A stretch of DNA of 64,000 nt from NCBI RefSeq assembly GCF_029714945.1, contig NZ_CP121634.1, forward strand, positions 6,655,001 through 6,719,000, read 5' to 3'. The translations under genes and the position numbers were made by a program. Below are positions 1 through 7,877 of the stretch, piece by piece; position 1 is the stretch's first letter; each line of letters opens with the position of its first letter. The notes under the pieces were generated by a model, which saw only the letters and a program-made list of their open reading frames with translations, was not told where the DNA came from and searched no databases. The DNA comes from Bradyrhizobium sp. CIAT3101 (lineage in GTDB: Bacteria; Pseudomonadota; Alphaproteobacteria; Rhizobiales; Xanthobacteraceae).

Positions 1-414
1 TCCGGCGCCAGCCACCGCCTCGCCGCCGAAGCCATCATCGACACCAATGTGCGCCTGGTGAAGCGGGCGAGCCTCGAGAAGGCCGCCGGCACCGACGTGC
101 AGGTTGCCCGCAAGCTCTGGGCCATGACGGCCGGCGAGTTGCGCCATGCCGAAGACCACATGCTGCTGCTCGGCCGCAAGACCGCGATGGAGCGGGTTGC
201 GACCTTCCTGCTGGAAATGGATCGTCGCCTCGCCGTTGCCGGCATGATGGCGCTGCCGATGTGCCGCCGCGACATCGGCGACTATCTCGGCCTGACGCTC
301 GAAACCGTGTCGCGCGCGCTGTCGCAGCTTCACGCCCAGGGTATTTTGGGATTTTCCGGCGCCCGCCAGATCGTGCTGCGCAACCGCCAGCGCCTGCACA
401 ATCTCGACGCCTGA
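1..414 (+). CDS. FixK/FNR-type transcriptional regulator, C-terminal part
   Basis: The reading frame is open from the first base, so the gene starts outside the window and only about 137 C-terminal residues are visible. They contain the end of the cyclic-nucleotide-type sensor fold, the long dimerisation helix and a winged helix-turn-helix. The recognition helix reads LETVSRALSQL. The E-SR pattern is the one FNR and FixK proteins use to read TTGAT-N4-ATCAA sites. The family controls microaerobic and anaerobic respiration in rhizobia. The N-terminus is missing, so I cannot tell a cysteine-bearing FnrN type from a FixK type. No Cys is seen in a redox motif in the visible part. I found no convincing FNR/FixK box upstream of other genes here. 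Confidence 0.85.
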   Translation, partial: SGASHRLAAEAIIDTNVRLVKRASLEKAAGTDVQVARKLWAMTAGELRHAEDHMLLLGRKTAMERVATFLLEMDRRLAVAGMMALPMCRRDIGDYLGLTLETVSRALSQLHAQGILGFSGARQIVLRNRQRLHNLDA

Positions 415-453
415 TCGTCTTCTCTTCCCCCACTTGTGGCCGGCTGATCGCGT

Positions 454-1764
454 TCAGCCGGCCATTTCTTTGGCCGCGATGCCCGTGCGCCGGGTCTCCG
501 GCATCACGAACAGGATCAGCAACAGCCCTGTCGCCGCGATGCTCGCCAGCCCGAAGAACGCGGTGGCATTGCCGAACTGGTCGCTGACATAGCCGCCGAG
601 CGCGGTGCTCAAGGACGCGCCGATGCCGGTTGCCGTGCCGACAATGCCCTGCGCCAGATTGAAGTGCCCGCTGCCGAAGGCGACGTCGGCCACGATCAGC
701 GGGATCATCACCGCAAACACCGCCGCGGTGAAACCGTCGAACACCTGCACCAGCACCAGCAGATACGGATCGCGCACGGTCGCGAACAGCAGGCCGCGGA
801 TCGTCAGCGCGCCGAACCCGATCAGCAGCAGCGGCCGCCGGCCCCAGAGCTGCGCCTTGCGCCCGACCGTCGGGGACAACAACGCAACGATCGCCTGGGG
901 CACGACAATGCAGAAGGCAACGAGCACCGTCGCCCATTGGCTCGACCGCGCCGTCACCGCGCTCGCCATCAGCGGCATCATCGAGGCGTTGGCGAGCTGC
1001 AACAGCAGGACGCTGAGCGCGAAGACGATCAGCGGCTTCTGCCGGATCAGGTGCCAGATATTGGTGTCGCCCGGAACCGGCGCCTCACGCGGCATCTCGC
1101 CGTGGCAGCGCGCGATATCGACTTCCTCCTCGCGAATGCGCGACAGCGCGATCAGGGTCGGGATCGCGAGCAGGAAGGTGACGAGGAACACCGATCGGCT
1201 GGAGAGAAGATATCCGGCGGTCCCCATCACCGCGGCGGCGACGCCGTTGCCGAGCGAGGCAAAGCGCGCGTTGCGGCCGAGCCGCTCGCCGATCTTGAGT
1301 GGACCGACCAGACCAAGGCTGATCGCCGCGATCGCAGGCCCCAGCACGCAGCTCGCCGCGGCGTGCAGCGTGGCGGCGGCCACCACCACGGGAAAGATCG
1401 GCATCGCCGCATAGGCGAGCGCACAGCAGCCGATGGTCACGATCGCGAGCGCCGCGACCAGCCGCTCGGATTTCGCGGCATCGATGATGGCGCCGCCCGG
1501 CATCTGCCCGATCAGCGCGACGATGCCGCCGATCGACAGCACGAAGCCGATCTCGACCTGCGTCCATTTCTGCGTGGTCAGGTAGACGGCGATGAAGGGC
1601 CCGAAACCGGTCTGCACGTCGGCGAGGAAGAAGATGAACCAGTCGAGGCCGCGCAGGCTCCGGCGCGACGGCTCCGGAATGGCCGCAAGGACGGGTGCGG
1701 CGACGTTGTCGTGTTCAACGCGTCCCTCGCGATCTGCATGGTTCGGCTTCCTGGACAACAGCAC
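454..1764 (-). CDS. MFS transporter
   Basis: A hydrophobic protein of about 436 residues with the alternating membrane segments of a 12-helix major facilitator. A motif-A-like loop, GQMPGGAIIDAAKSERL, follows the second helix. The start is probably GTG at 1764, because no ATG lies between there and the first membrane helix and a GGGAGGG stretch lies a little upstream. It is the last gene of a leftward set, 23 bases after the PRC-barrel gene. The substrate cannot be read from the sequence. Being last in a set with an ABC exporter and a glucosidase does not by itself imply sugar transport. The family call is firm and the function unknown. Confidence 0.85.
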   Translation of the reverse strand: MLLSRKPNHADREGRVEHDNVAAPVLAAIPEPSRRSLRGLDWFIFFLADVQTGFGPFIAVYLTTQKWTQVEIGFVLSIGGIVALIGQMPGGAIIDAAKSERLVAALAIVTIGCCALAYAAMPIFPVVVAAATLHAAASCVLGPAIAAISLGLVGPLKIGERLGRNARFASLGNGVAAAVMGTAGYLLSSRSVFLVTFLLAIPTLIALSRIREEEVDIARCHGEMPREAPVPGDTNIWHLIRQKPLIVFALSVLLLQLANASMMPLMASAVTARSSQWATVLVAFCIVVPQAIVALLSPTVGRKAQLWGRRPLLLIGFGALTIRGLLFATVRDPYLLVLVQVFDGFTAAVFAVMIPLIVADVAFGSGHFNLAQGIVGTATGIGASLSTALGGYVSDQFGNATAFFGLASIAATGLLLILFVMPETRRTGIAAKEMAG

Positions 1765-1787
1765 AGGTGGTCAGCCCTCCCCCCTCC

Positions 1788-2309
1788 TCATTGGATGGCT
1801 TGCAGCGGCTGAAGGCTGCCGGACGCGCCGAGCACGACCATCGGCGTGTCCTCCTTGTATTCCGGCGCGGCCGCGACCTGCGCCTTGGTCAATTCCAGCG
1901 TAATGCTGTCCTTCTTGTTGACGATCTTGCCGAACCGCATCGCGTTCCAATCCACCACGATCTTGCGGCTGCCGACGCCGAGGAAGCCGCCGAAGTCGAT
2001 CACGGCGGCGCGCACATGGCCGGTGAGATCGACGATGACGTCGACGATATGGCCCATGTCCTCATCCGCAGCACTGCGCACGTCACGGCCGAGCACGCCG
2101 TGGGCGTCGCTGGCGCCGATGATCGTCACCGACGGCGGCGGCGCCGCATCCTTCGGCGTGACGGGCACCACCGAAGCCGGCGGCTGCGCCGTCGGCGGTG
2201 CATTCGCCTCGGTCGCGGCCGCGGGCGGATCTTCCGCGGCGCGCGATACCGCAACCGTCAATCCCGCGACGATCGCGGCGCTCAAGGCCAACCATCCGGC
2301 GCTACGCAT
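1788..2309 (-). CDS. Secreted PRC-barrel domain protein
   Basis: 173 residues. The N-terminus is a signal peptide (about residues 1-25, ending near SRAAED). A low-complexity Ala/Pro linker follows to about residue 60, then a PRC-barrel-like domain with the pattern LGRDVRS..DMGHIVDVIVD and GGFLGVGSRKIVVDW. Such beta-barrels occur in RimM, in the photosynthetic reaction centre H subunit and in many small stress-related rhizobial proteins. The start has a strong ribosome-binding site, AAGGAGGG, five bases before ATG. It lies 22 bases after the glucosidase gene and 23 before the MFS gene, so co-transcription is likely. A periplasmic location is inferred. The function is unknown. Confidence 0.82.
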   Translation of the reverse strand: MRSAGWLALSAAIVAGLTVAVSRAAEDPPAAATEANAPPTAQPPASVVPVTPKDAAPPPSVTIIGASDAHGVLGRDVRSAADEDMGHIVDVIVDLTGHVRAAVIDFGGFLGVGSRKIVVDWNAMRFGKIVNKKDSITLELTKAQVAAAPEYKEDTPMVVLGASGSLQPLQAIQ

Positions 2310-2331
2310 GAACCCTCCTTGCCGCGGCTCG

Positions 2332-4536
2332 CTAGCGCGCCAGCACGATCGACACCTGGATCTGGCCGCGCGTGCGCAACACTTCCAGCGCCACGTCGTG
2401 ACCGTGGCGGATAACCCGCAGATCGACGCTGGACTCCCCGAGCTGAAGATCGTGCAGGATGACCTCGTTCAGGAACGGCGGCAGATGCGGATTGCGCAGG
2501 CGAATCTCGCCGCGCGCGACATCGAACTCGATGCCGAGCGCCGCCTCCAGCAGCGTGAACGGCGTTGCGCTGGCCCAGGCCTGCGGGGCGCAGGCGACCG
2601 GATACAGCGTCGGGCCGCGCCGCTTCTCGCGGCGGAAGCCGCAGAACAGCTCCGGCAGCCGTCGCAAATCCATATAGGTTGCGGCATCGAACAGGCCCTT
2701 GAACACATGTGCGACCGAGTGCTTGAGCCCGTAATGGGCGAGCCCAAGCGCGATCAGCGCATTGTCGTGCGGCCAGATCGATCCGTCGTGATAGGACATC
2801 GGGTTGTAGCGCACCTCACCGCGCGCGACGGTACGGATGCCCCAGCCCGAGAAGAAGTGCGGCCGCATCAGATCGGCAGCCACAAGACGGGCGCGGTCCT
2901 CGCGGATCATGCCGCTGAACAGCACCTGCCCGGCATTCGAGGTGCGGACCTCGCATCGCCGCTTCTTGCCGTCGAGCGCAAGTGCGTAGGTTCCGAGATC
3001 CTCGCACCAGAACGCCTCCTCGAAACGCTCGGCGAGCGCCTTGGCCTCCGCCTCGAGCTTCCCGGCGATATCAGGCTTGCCGAGCCGCAGCGCGCATCGC
3101 GCGGCGAGCTGCTTTGCGGCGTAGACATAGCCCTGCACCTCGGCGAGCGCGATGTTGCCCTCCGCGAGCTTGCCGTCGGCATGGAAGATCGCGTCGAAGG
3201 AATCCTTCCAGCCCTGGTTGGCGAGCCCCTTCTCGGTCGCGCGCTGGTATTCGACAAAGCCGTCCTGGTCGGGGTCGCCGGGGCCGTCGATCCAGGCGAG
3301 CCCGGCCTCGATCGCGGGCCACAGCTCGGTCAACGTCTTCTCGTCGCCGGTGCGCTCGAAATAACGTCCGGCGAGCAGGACGAACAAAGCGGTCGAATCC
3401 ACGCTGCCGTAATATTGCGAGAACGGCACCTCGCGCAGCGCCGCCATCTCGCCGCCGCGCATCTCGTGCAGGATCTTTCCCGGCGCAGCGTCAGCGAGCG
3501 GATCGACGGCCTTGGCCTGGAAATGCGCCAGCCGCCGCAGCACGCCCTTGGCCACCCGCGGATCGACCCACAGCATCTGCAGCGCGGTGATCAATCCATC
3601 GCGGCCGAACGTCGTCGAGTACCAGGGAATGCCGGCATAGGGGTAGCGCCCCTGCGGCGTCTCCGTCATCAGCATGTTGAGGTCGGCCATGGCCTGGCAC
3701 AGCACCTCGTTGAAGATGTTGTTGGATGTCTCGATGCTGGCCGCGCCGACCGTCGACTGCCGCATCTCGCGGCGATGCGCCAGCAGGCCCCTGAAGAAGC
3801 GCGCCGGCTTCTCCGCGATCGGACGGTTGCAGGATACGGCGACGAACAGCGACTTGGACTCATGCGGATCCAGCTCGAGCTGCCAGGTCGCCGCATTGAC
3901 CGAGAGCCGTGTCGGACGCGGATCGAAATGGAGCCCCGTGGTCCGCTCGGCTTCGTCGAGACCGCGATATTCGAACAGGACGTCGGTCGGCCCGAGCAGC
4001 TTGCTGGTGCCGGTGCCGCGGCGCGGCCGCCGCTCGCCGCGCACCTCGAACAGATCGGCAAAATCGTTATCGAACAGCAGCGTCAGCTCGAAACTGGCGC
4101 GCTGCTCGCCGTGGTTCTGCAGCCCGATGCGCTGATACGCCGTGCCGCGCCACAGGAAGATCGTGCGCACGATGTGCAGCAGGTCCTTCTGCAGGACAAT
4201 GCGACCCTGGCGATAGATGTCGGGATTCGTCAGGTCGACCGTCAATCCCGAATTGTCGTCGCGCAGGTTCGAGCCGAGCAGGAGCGGCTGGAGATCATCC
4301 AGCACGAGCTCCAGTCGCGCCAGATAGCGCGTGTCATGGTTGAACAGGCCATCCGGCCCGCCGGCCGACGCGCCGATGTCGCCATGGCTGTCCAGCACGA
4401 TGAACGTATCGTCGTGCTTGAGCGAGCGACGGGGCCGCGCGGCGGGCCCCGTCATCGGAATGTAGAACGCTTGCTCCGCGACGGTCTCCATCGTCTGCGA
4501 TGCCGGGACGATCTTGGTTGCGGCTTCGGCTGCCAT
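2332..4536 (-). CDS. Amylo-alpha-1,6-glucosidase-type glycoside hydrolase
   Basis: 734 residues from the chosen ATG at 4536, which has an AGGGGAG site six bases upstream; an upstream in-frame start would add 13 residues without such a site. The N-terminal half (about 40-230) is the beta-sandwich seen in bacterial glycogen-debranching-like proteins, with SHGDIGASAGG.DGLFNHDTRYL. The C-terminal half is an (alpha/alpha)6-barrel with WYSTTFGRDGLITALQ and SYHDGSIWPHDNALIA, motifs carrying the acidic residues expected of this fold. No signal peptide, so cytoplasmic. It lies between an ABC exporter gene and a PRC-barrel gene. Members are annotated as glycogen debranching or mannosylglycerate-hydrolase-like enzymes. 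The true substrate is unknown; related proteins occur near trehalose/glucan genes. Confidence 0.88.
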   Translation of the reverse strand: MAAEAATKIVPASQTMETVAEQAFYIPMTGPAARPRRSLKHDDTFIVLDSHGDIGASAGGPDGLFNHDTRYLARLELVLDDLQPLLLGSNLRDDNSGLTVDLTNPDIYRQGRIVLQKDLLHIVRTIFLWRGTAYQRIGLQNHGEQRASFELTLLFDNDFADLFEVRGERRPRRGTGTSKLLGPTDVLFEYRGLDEAERTTGLHFDPRPTRLSVNAATWQLELDPHESKSLFVAVSCNRPIAEKPARFFRGLLAHRREMRQSTVGAASIETSNNIFNEVLCQAMADLNMLMTETPQGRYPYAGIPWYSTTFGRDGLITALQMLWVDPRVAKGVLRRLAHFQAKAVDPLADAAPGKILHEMRGGEMAALREVPFSQYYGSVDSTALFVLLAGRYFERTGDEKTLTELWPAIEAGLAWIDGPGDPDQDGFVEYQRATEKGLANQGWKDSFDAIFHADGKLAEGNIALAEVQGYVYAAKQLAARCALRLGKPDIAGKLEAEAKALAERFEEAFWCEDLGTYALALDGKKRRCEVRTSNAGQVLFSGMIREDRARLVAADLMRPHFFSGWGIRTVARGEVRYNPMSYHDGSIWPHDNALIALGLAHYGLKHSVAHVFKGLFDAATYMDLRRLPELFCGFRREKRRGPTLYPVACAPQAWASATPFTLLEAALGIEFDVARGEIRLRNPHLPPFLNEVILHDLQLGESSVDLRVIRHGHDVALEVLRTRGQIQVSIVLAR

Positions 4537-4595
4537 GAGCTGCTCCCCTGCGGCCTGTGTTTCGAACGCGACCAACGCAAACGCAACTGTTGGGT

Positions 4596-6359
4596 TTACG
4601 CGGCGAACTTCGCCAGCCGGCTCATTTCCTGCGTCACCAGTTCACGGTACGGACCGTGGCCCTGCATCAACCGGTCGGGCGCGCCGTCTTCGATGATCTT
4701 GCCGTGCTTGAGCACGATCACCCGGTCGAAATTGCGCAGCGTCGCAAGGCGATGCGCGATCGCGATCACGGTGCGGCCCCGCATCAGGCGCGCCAGCGCC
4801 TCGCGGATTGCCTCCTCCGACTCGCTGTCGAGCGCCGCAGTCGCCTCGTCGAGCAGCAGGATCGGCGCGTCCTTGACGAAGGCGCGCGCGATCGCGATAC
4901 GCTGGCGCTGGCCGCCGGACATCTTCACACCGCGGTCGCCGACCATGGTGTCGAGCCCGTCCGGCAGGCTGTCGATGAAATCGCAGCGCGCGGCAATCGC
5001 CGCCCGCAGCACCTCGTCGTCGGTCGCGTTGGGACGGCCGTAACGGATGTTCTCGCGGATCGAGCGGTGGAACAGGGAAATGTCCTGCGGCACCACCGAG
5101 ATCGCCTCGCGCAGACTCTGCTGCGTCACCATGGAAATGTCCTGGCCGTCGACGGTCACACTGCCCTCGTCCACATCGTAGAAACGTTGCAGCAGCGTGA
5201 AAAGGGTCGACTTGCCGCCGCCGGACTGGCCGACCAGGCCGACGCGCTGGCCGGGCTGCAGCCGCAGGCTGAAGCGTTCGAAGATCTTCTCCGCGCCGGG
5301 ATAGCCGAAGGTGACATTGTTGTACGCGATCGCAGCGCCGCTCTTGACCAGCGGTTCGGCCTCGGGGTGATCCTTCAGTTCATGCGGCGTCAGCAGCGTG
5401 GCGATCGCCTCGGTCAGGCGCGCGACATGCTGCGTGACGTCGACCAGCGCCACCGCGAGATCGCGCGTCGCACTCAGGATGGAAATGCCGAGGGTGCAGA
5501 CCAGCACGACGTCGCCGGTGGTCGCCTCGCCCTGCTGCCAGAGCGTGACCGCCCAAGCCATCAGCGCGACGGTCAGAAGCACGGTCACGGCTGCGTGGAA
5601 CAACCGCAGCTTCTCCAGATAACGCAGGCTACGCCCGCGCGCATTGACTTCCCGGTTCACTGTGGCATCGAACCGCTCATGCTCGTGGCCGATGCCGCAG
5701 AAGGCACGCACAAGCGGCATGTTGCTGATGACGTCGATCATCTCGCCATCGACGGCGGCCGCCTTGTCGGCGAAGTCGTCATGCAAAGGTTTGCCGGCCG
5801 CGGCCAGACGGAACATGGCGATCACCATGCCGCCGGCGATCACGATCAGGCCCGCGGCCATATAAGGGCTCACGGTTCCAATCAGCATGATTGCCGCAAT
5901 TGTGGCAATGCACGGCGGCAACACATTCCAGACGAACATGTTCTCGACGGTGAACACGGCGTTGGATGTGGCGGTAATGCGGCTGGTCAGCATGCCTGGC
6001 ATGCGGTCCGAGAAGTAGCTCGGCGCGTGTCCGGTCAGATGACGAAATATGTCACGGCGTAAGTCGCCCGTGACACGCACGAAGGTGAAGCTCGCTGTCC
6101 AACTCGCGATCCGCCACAGGAAGTTGTCGGCGGCGATCAGCGACATGAGCAGAATGAATGCCAGCCATACGCTTCCGCCATGAGAGGTTCCCGCGGACAA
6201 GGCGTCGACAAGCGATTTGACGCCATACTGCGTGCCTACCGAGCAGGCAACGGCTGCAACGACGGCGCCAAGGATCACCAGATGTGACGCCAATCGACGC
6301 CGTAGATAGCGCAAGACAAAGGCAAATGGCCTGCGCGCATATCCAGAGAGATGATCCAT
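4596..6359 (-). CDS. ABC exporter, fused membrane and ATPase domains
   Basis: A half-transporter of about 587 residues. Residues about 20-300 form a six-helix exporter membrane domain; the rest is the ATPase, with Walker A GQSGGGKST near residue 377, signature MSGGQRQR near 480 (Leu to Met in the first position), Walker B ILLLDEA near 500 and switch His in AHRL near 532. All catalytic residues are present. The start is uncertain: the frame extends to GTG 6449/ATG 6446, adding 30 residues that do not look like transporter sequence, so I prefer ATG 6359. It is first in the leftward set of exporter, glucosidase, PRC-barrel and MFS genes and is divergent from a GT4 gene. Export of a glycan or lipid-linked sugar is a guess from context. 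Confidence 0.88.
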   Translation of the reverse strand: MDHLSGYARRPFAFVLRYLRRRLASHLVILGAVVAAVACSVGTQYGVKSLVDALSAGTSHGGSVWLAFILLMSLIAADNFLWRIASWTASFTFVRVTGDLRRDIFRHLTGHAPSYFSDRMPGMLTSRITATSNAVFTVENMFVWNVLPPCIATIAAIMLIGTVSPYMAAGLIVIAGGMVIAMFRLAAAGKPLHDDFADKAAAVDGEMIDVISNMPLVRAFCGIGHEHERFDATVNREVNARGRSLRYLEKLRLFHAAVTVLLTVALMAWAVTLWQQGEATTGDVVLVCTLGISILSATRDLAVALVDVTQHVARLTEAIATLLTPHELKDHPEAEPLVKSGAAIAYNNVTFGYPGAEKIFERFSLRLQPGQRVGLVGQSGGGKSTLFTLLQRFYDVDEGSVTVDGQDISMVTQQSLREAISVVPQDISLFHRSIRENIRYGRPNATDDEVLRAAIAARCDFIDSLPDGLDTMVGDRGVKMSGGQRQRIAIARAFVKDAPILLLDEATAALDSESEEAIREALARLMRGRTVIAIAHRLATLRNFDRVIVLKHGKIIEDGAPDRLMQGHGPYRELVTQEMSRLAKFAA

Positions 6360-6633
6360 TCGCTGCGACCCCGTCGTGATGGTTTCAATTTTTCTCTTAG
6401 CCGATTGAACATCGACCGCTTCGCCTCGGTTCCCGGGCGAAACCATCACGACATGCGGATGCGGACGATGTGAGATGAGGTGATGGCATCATCGCGGCCA
6501 CGCTGCAGTGTGTCGAAGAAGTAACGTTCGGGAGAAGGAACTTCGCAAATGCGAGAACGTTCCCTCCCCGGCATGCCGGTGCCGAACTCGGCAGGGGCTT
6601 AAACTTCCATGATCGCACAAAGGAGATGGTGAG

Positions 6634-7704
6634 ATGCGCATCGCGCAGGTAGCTCCGTTGACGGAGGCTGTTCCACCCAAGCTGTATGGCGGCACCGAGC
6701 GGGTGGTGCATTGGTTGACGGAAGAGTTGGTTGCCCTTGGTCACGACGTCACATTGTTCGCCAGCGGCGACTCGCAGACGTCGGCGAAGCTGGACGCATT
6801 ATGGCCGCGGGCGCTTCGCCTCGACGGTTCCGTGCGCGATCCCAACGCGCTGCACATGGTGCTCCTGGAGCGCGTGCGGCAAAAATGTGACGACGAGGAG
6901 TTCGACTTCCTCCACTTCCATCTCGACTATTACCCGTGGTCGCTGTTCCACCGGCAGCCGACGCCGTTCGTCACCACGCTGCATGGCCGGCTCGATCTGC
7001 CGGAGCATCAGCCTGTCTTCAACACATTCTCCAAAATGCCTGTCATCTCGATCTCGAACGCTCAGCGCCGGCCGGTGCCGCAGGCGAACTGGGTGACGAC
7101 GATCCACCATGGCCTGCCGGAGACCCTGCTGACGCCGAAGCCGGCGAAGCAGGAATATCTCGCCGTGCTCGGCCGCATCGCGCCGGAGAAGGGCGTCGAT
7201 CGCGCCATCAAGATCGCGATGCATTGCGGTATCCCGCTGAAGATCGCGGCCAAGGTCGATCGTGCCGATCAGGACTATTACGACGAGCTGATCAAGCCGA
7301 TGATCGTCAACAACCCGCTGGTGGATTTCATCGGCGAGATCAGCGATCACGAGAAGTCCGATTTCCTCAGCGGCGCGCTCGGCCTGCTGTTGCCGATCGA
7401 CTGGCCGGAACCGTTCGGCCTTGTCATGATCGAGGCCATGGCCTGCGGCACGCCGGTCGTCGCGTTCAACCGAGGCTCGGTGCCGGAGATCATCGACGAG
7501 GGGCTCACCGGCTTCGTGGTCGAGGACATCCTCAGCGCCGCCGGCGTCGTCAACCGCCTCGCGCAGCTCGACCGCACCGCCATCCGCAAGCAGTTCGAGA
7601 AGCGCTTTACGGCACGGCGCATGGCACTCGACTATCTCGCCGCCTATCGCAGCCTGACCGAGGCCACCGCGCCGCGGATCAAGCTGGTGAGCAGCGCGGA
7701 GTAG
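6634..7704 (+). CDS. Glycosyltransferase family 4 protein
   Basis: 356 residues with the two Rossmann-like halves of a GT-B enzyme. The N-terminus has the donor-domain loop KLYGGTERVV. The C-terminal half holds the sugar-nucleotide pocket motif EPFGLVMIEAMACGTPV (about residues 259-275), the E-x7-E pattern of retaining family 4 transferases. The start is set by AAGGAG nine bases before ATG 6634. No signal peptide or membrane helix, so cytosolic. It is transcribed away from the ABC exporter gene; the 274 bases between them must hold both promoters. Members transfer sugars to lipids, trehalose-like acceptors or exopolysaccharide; acceptor and donor are unknown. Next to an exporter and a glucan hydrolase, a role in glycan metabolism is plausible. 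Confidence 0.88.
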   Translation: MRIAQVAPLTEAVPPKLYGGTERVVHWLTEELVALGHDVTLFASGDSQTSAKLDALWPRALRLDGSVRDPNALHMVLLERVRQKCDDEEFDFLHFHLDYYPWSLFHRQPTPFVTTLHGRLDLPEHQPVFNTFSKMPVISISNAQRRPVPQANWVTTIHHGLPETLLTPKPAKQEYLAVLGRIAPEKGVDRAIKIAMHCGIPLKIAAKVDRADQDYYDELIKPMIVNNPLVDFIGEISDHEKSDFLSGALGLLLPIDWPEPFGLVMIEAMACGTPVVAFNRGSVPEIIDEGLTGFVVEDILSAAGVVNRLAQLDRTAIRKQFEKRFTARRMALDYLAAYRSLTEATAPRIKLVSSAE

Positions 7705-7722
7705 CTAGCGACATCCACAGCT

Positions 7723-7854
7723 GTCGTCCCGGACAAGCGAAGCGCAGATCCGGGACCCATACGCCGCAGCAATAGTTTGGCGAAGACTCGGAGTGACCAG
7801 TCTCGCGCCAAACTTCTCTCTGGGGTTATGGGTCCCGGCCTGCGCCGGGACGAC
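7723..7854 (+). repeat. Dispersed palindromic intergenic element
   Basis: A 132-base inverted repeat fills most of the gap between the GT4 and alkylsulfatase genes. Both outer ends read GTCGTCCCGG when viewed inward, and both inner arms carry CCGGGACCCATA. Each half can also fold on itself. The genes on either side converge here, so it may help terminate transcription from both directions. From memory, elements with this sequence are repeated many times in Bradyrhizobium and Rhodopseudomonas genomes. Copy number cannot be checked within one window, although a second, related-looking element lies at 52311-52434. Confidence 0.75.
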
Positions 7855-7877
7855 ACCGAGATTGTTGTGACAGATCG

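Noticed and set aside
1846..5043. A very long open frame (over 1000 codons) on the plus strand
   Set aside because: It lies opposite the PRC-barrel, glucosidase and exporter genes, is rich in Arg/His/Gln in the manner of a GC-rich shadow frame, and has no ribosome-binding site or recognisable domain.
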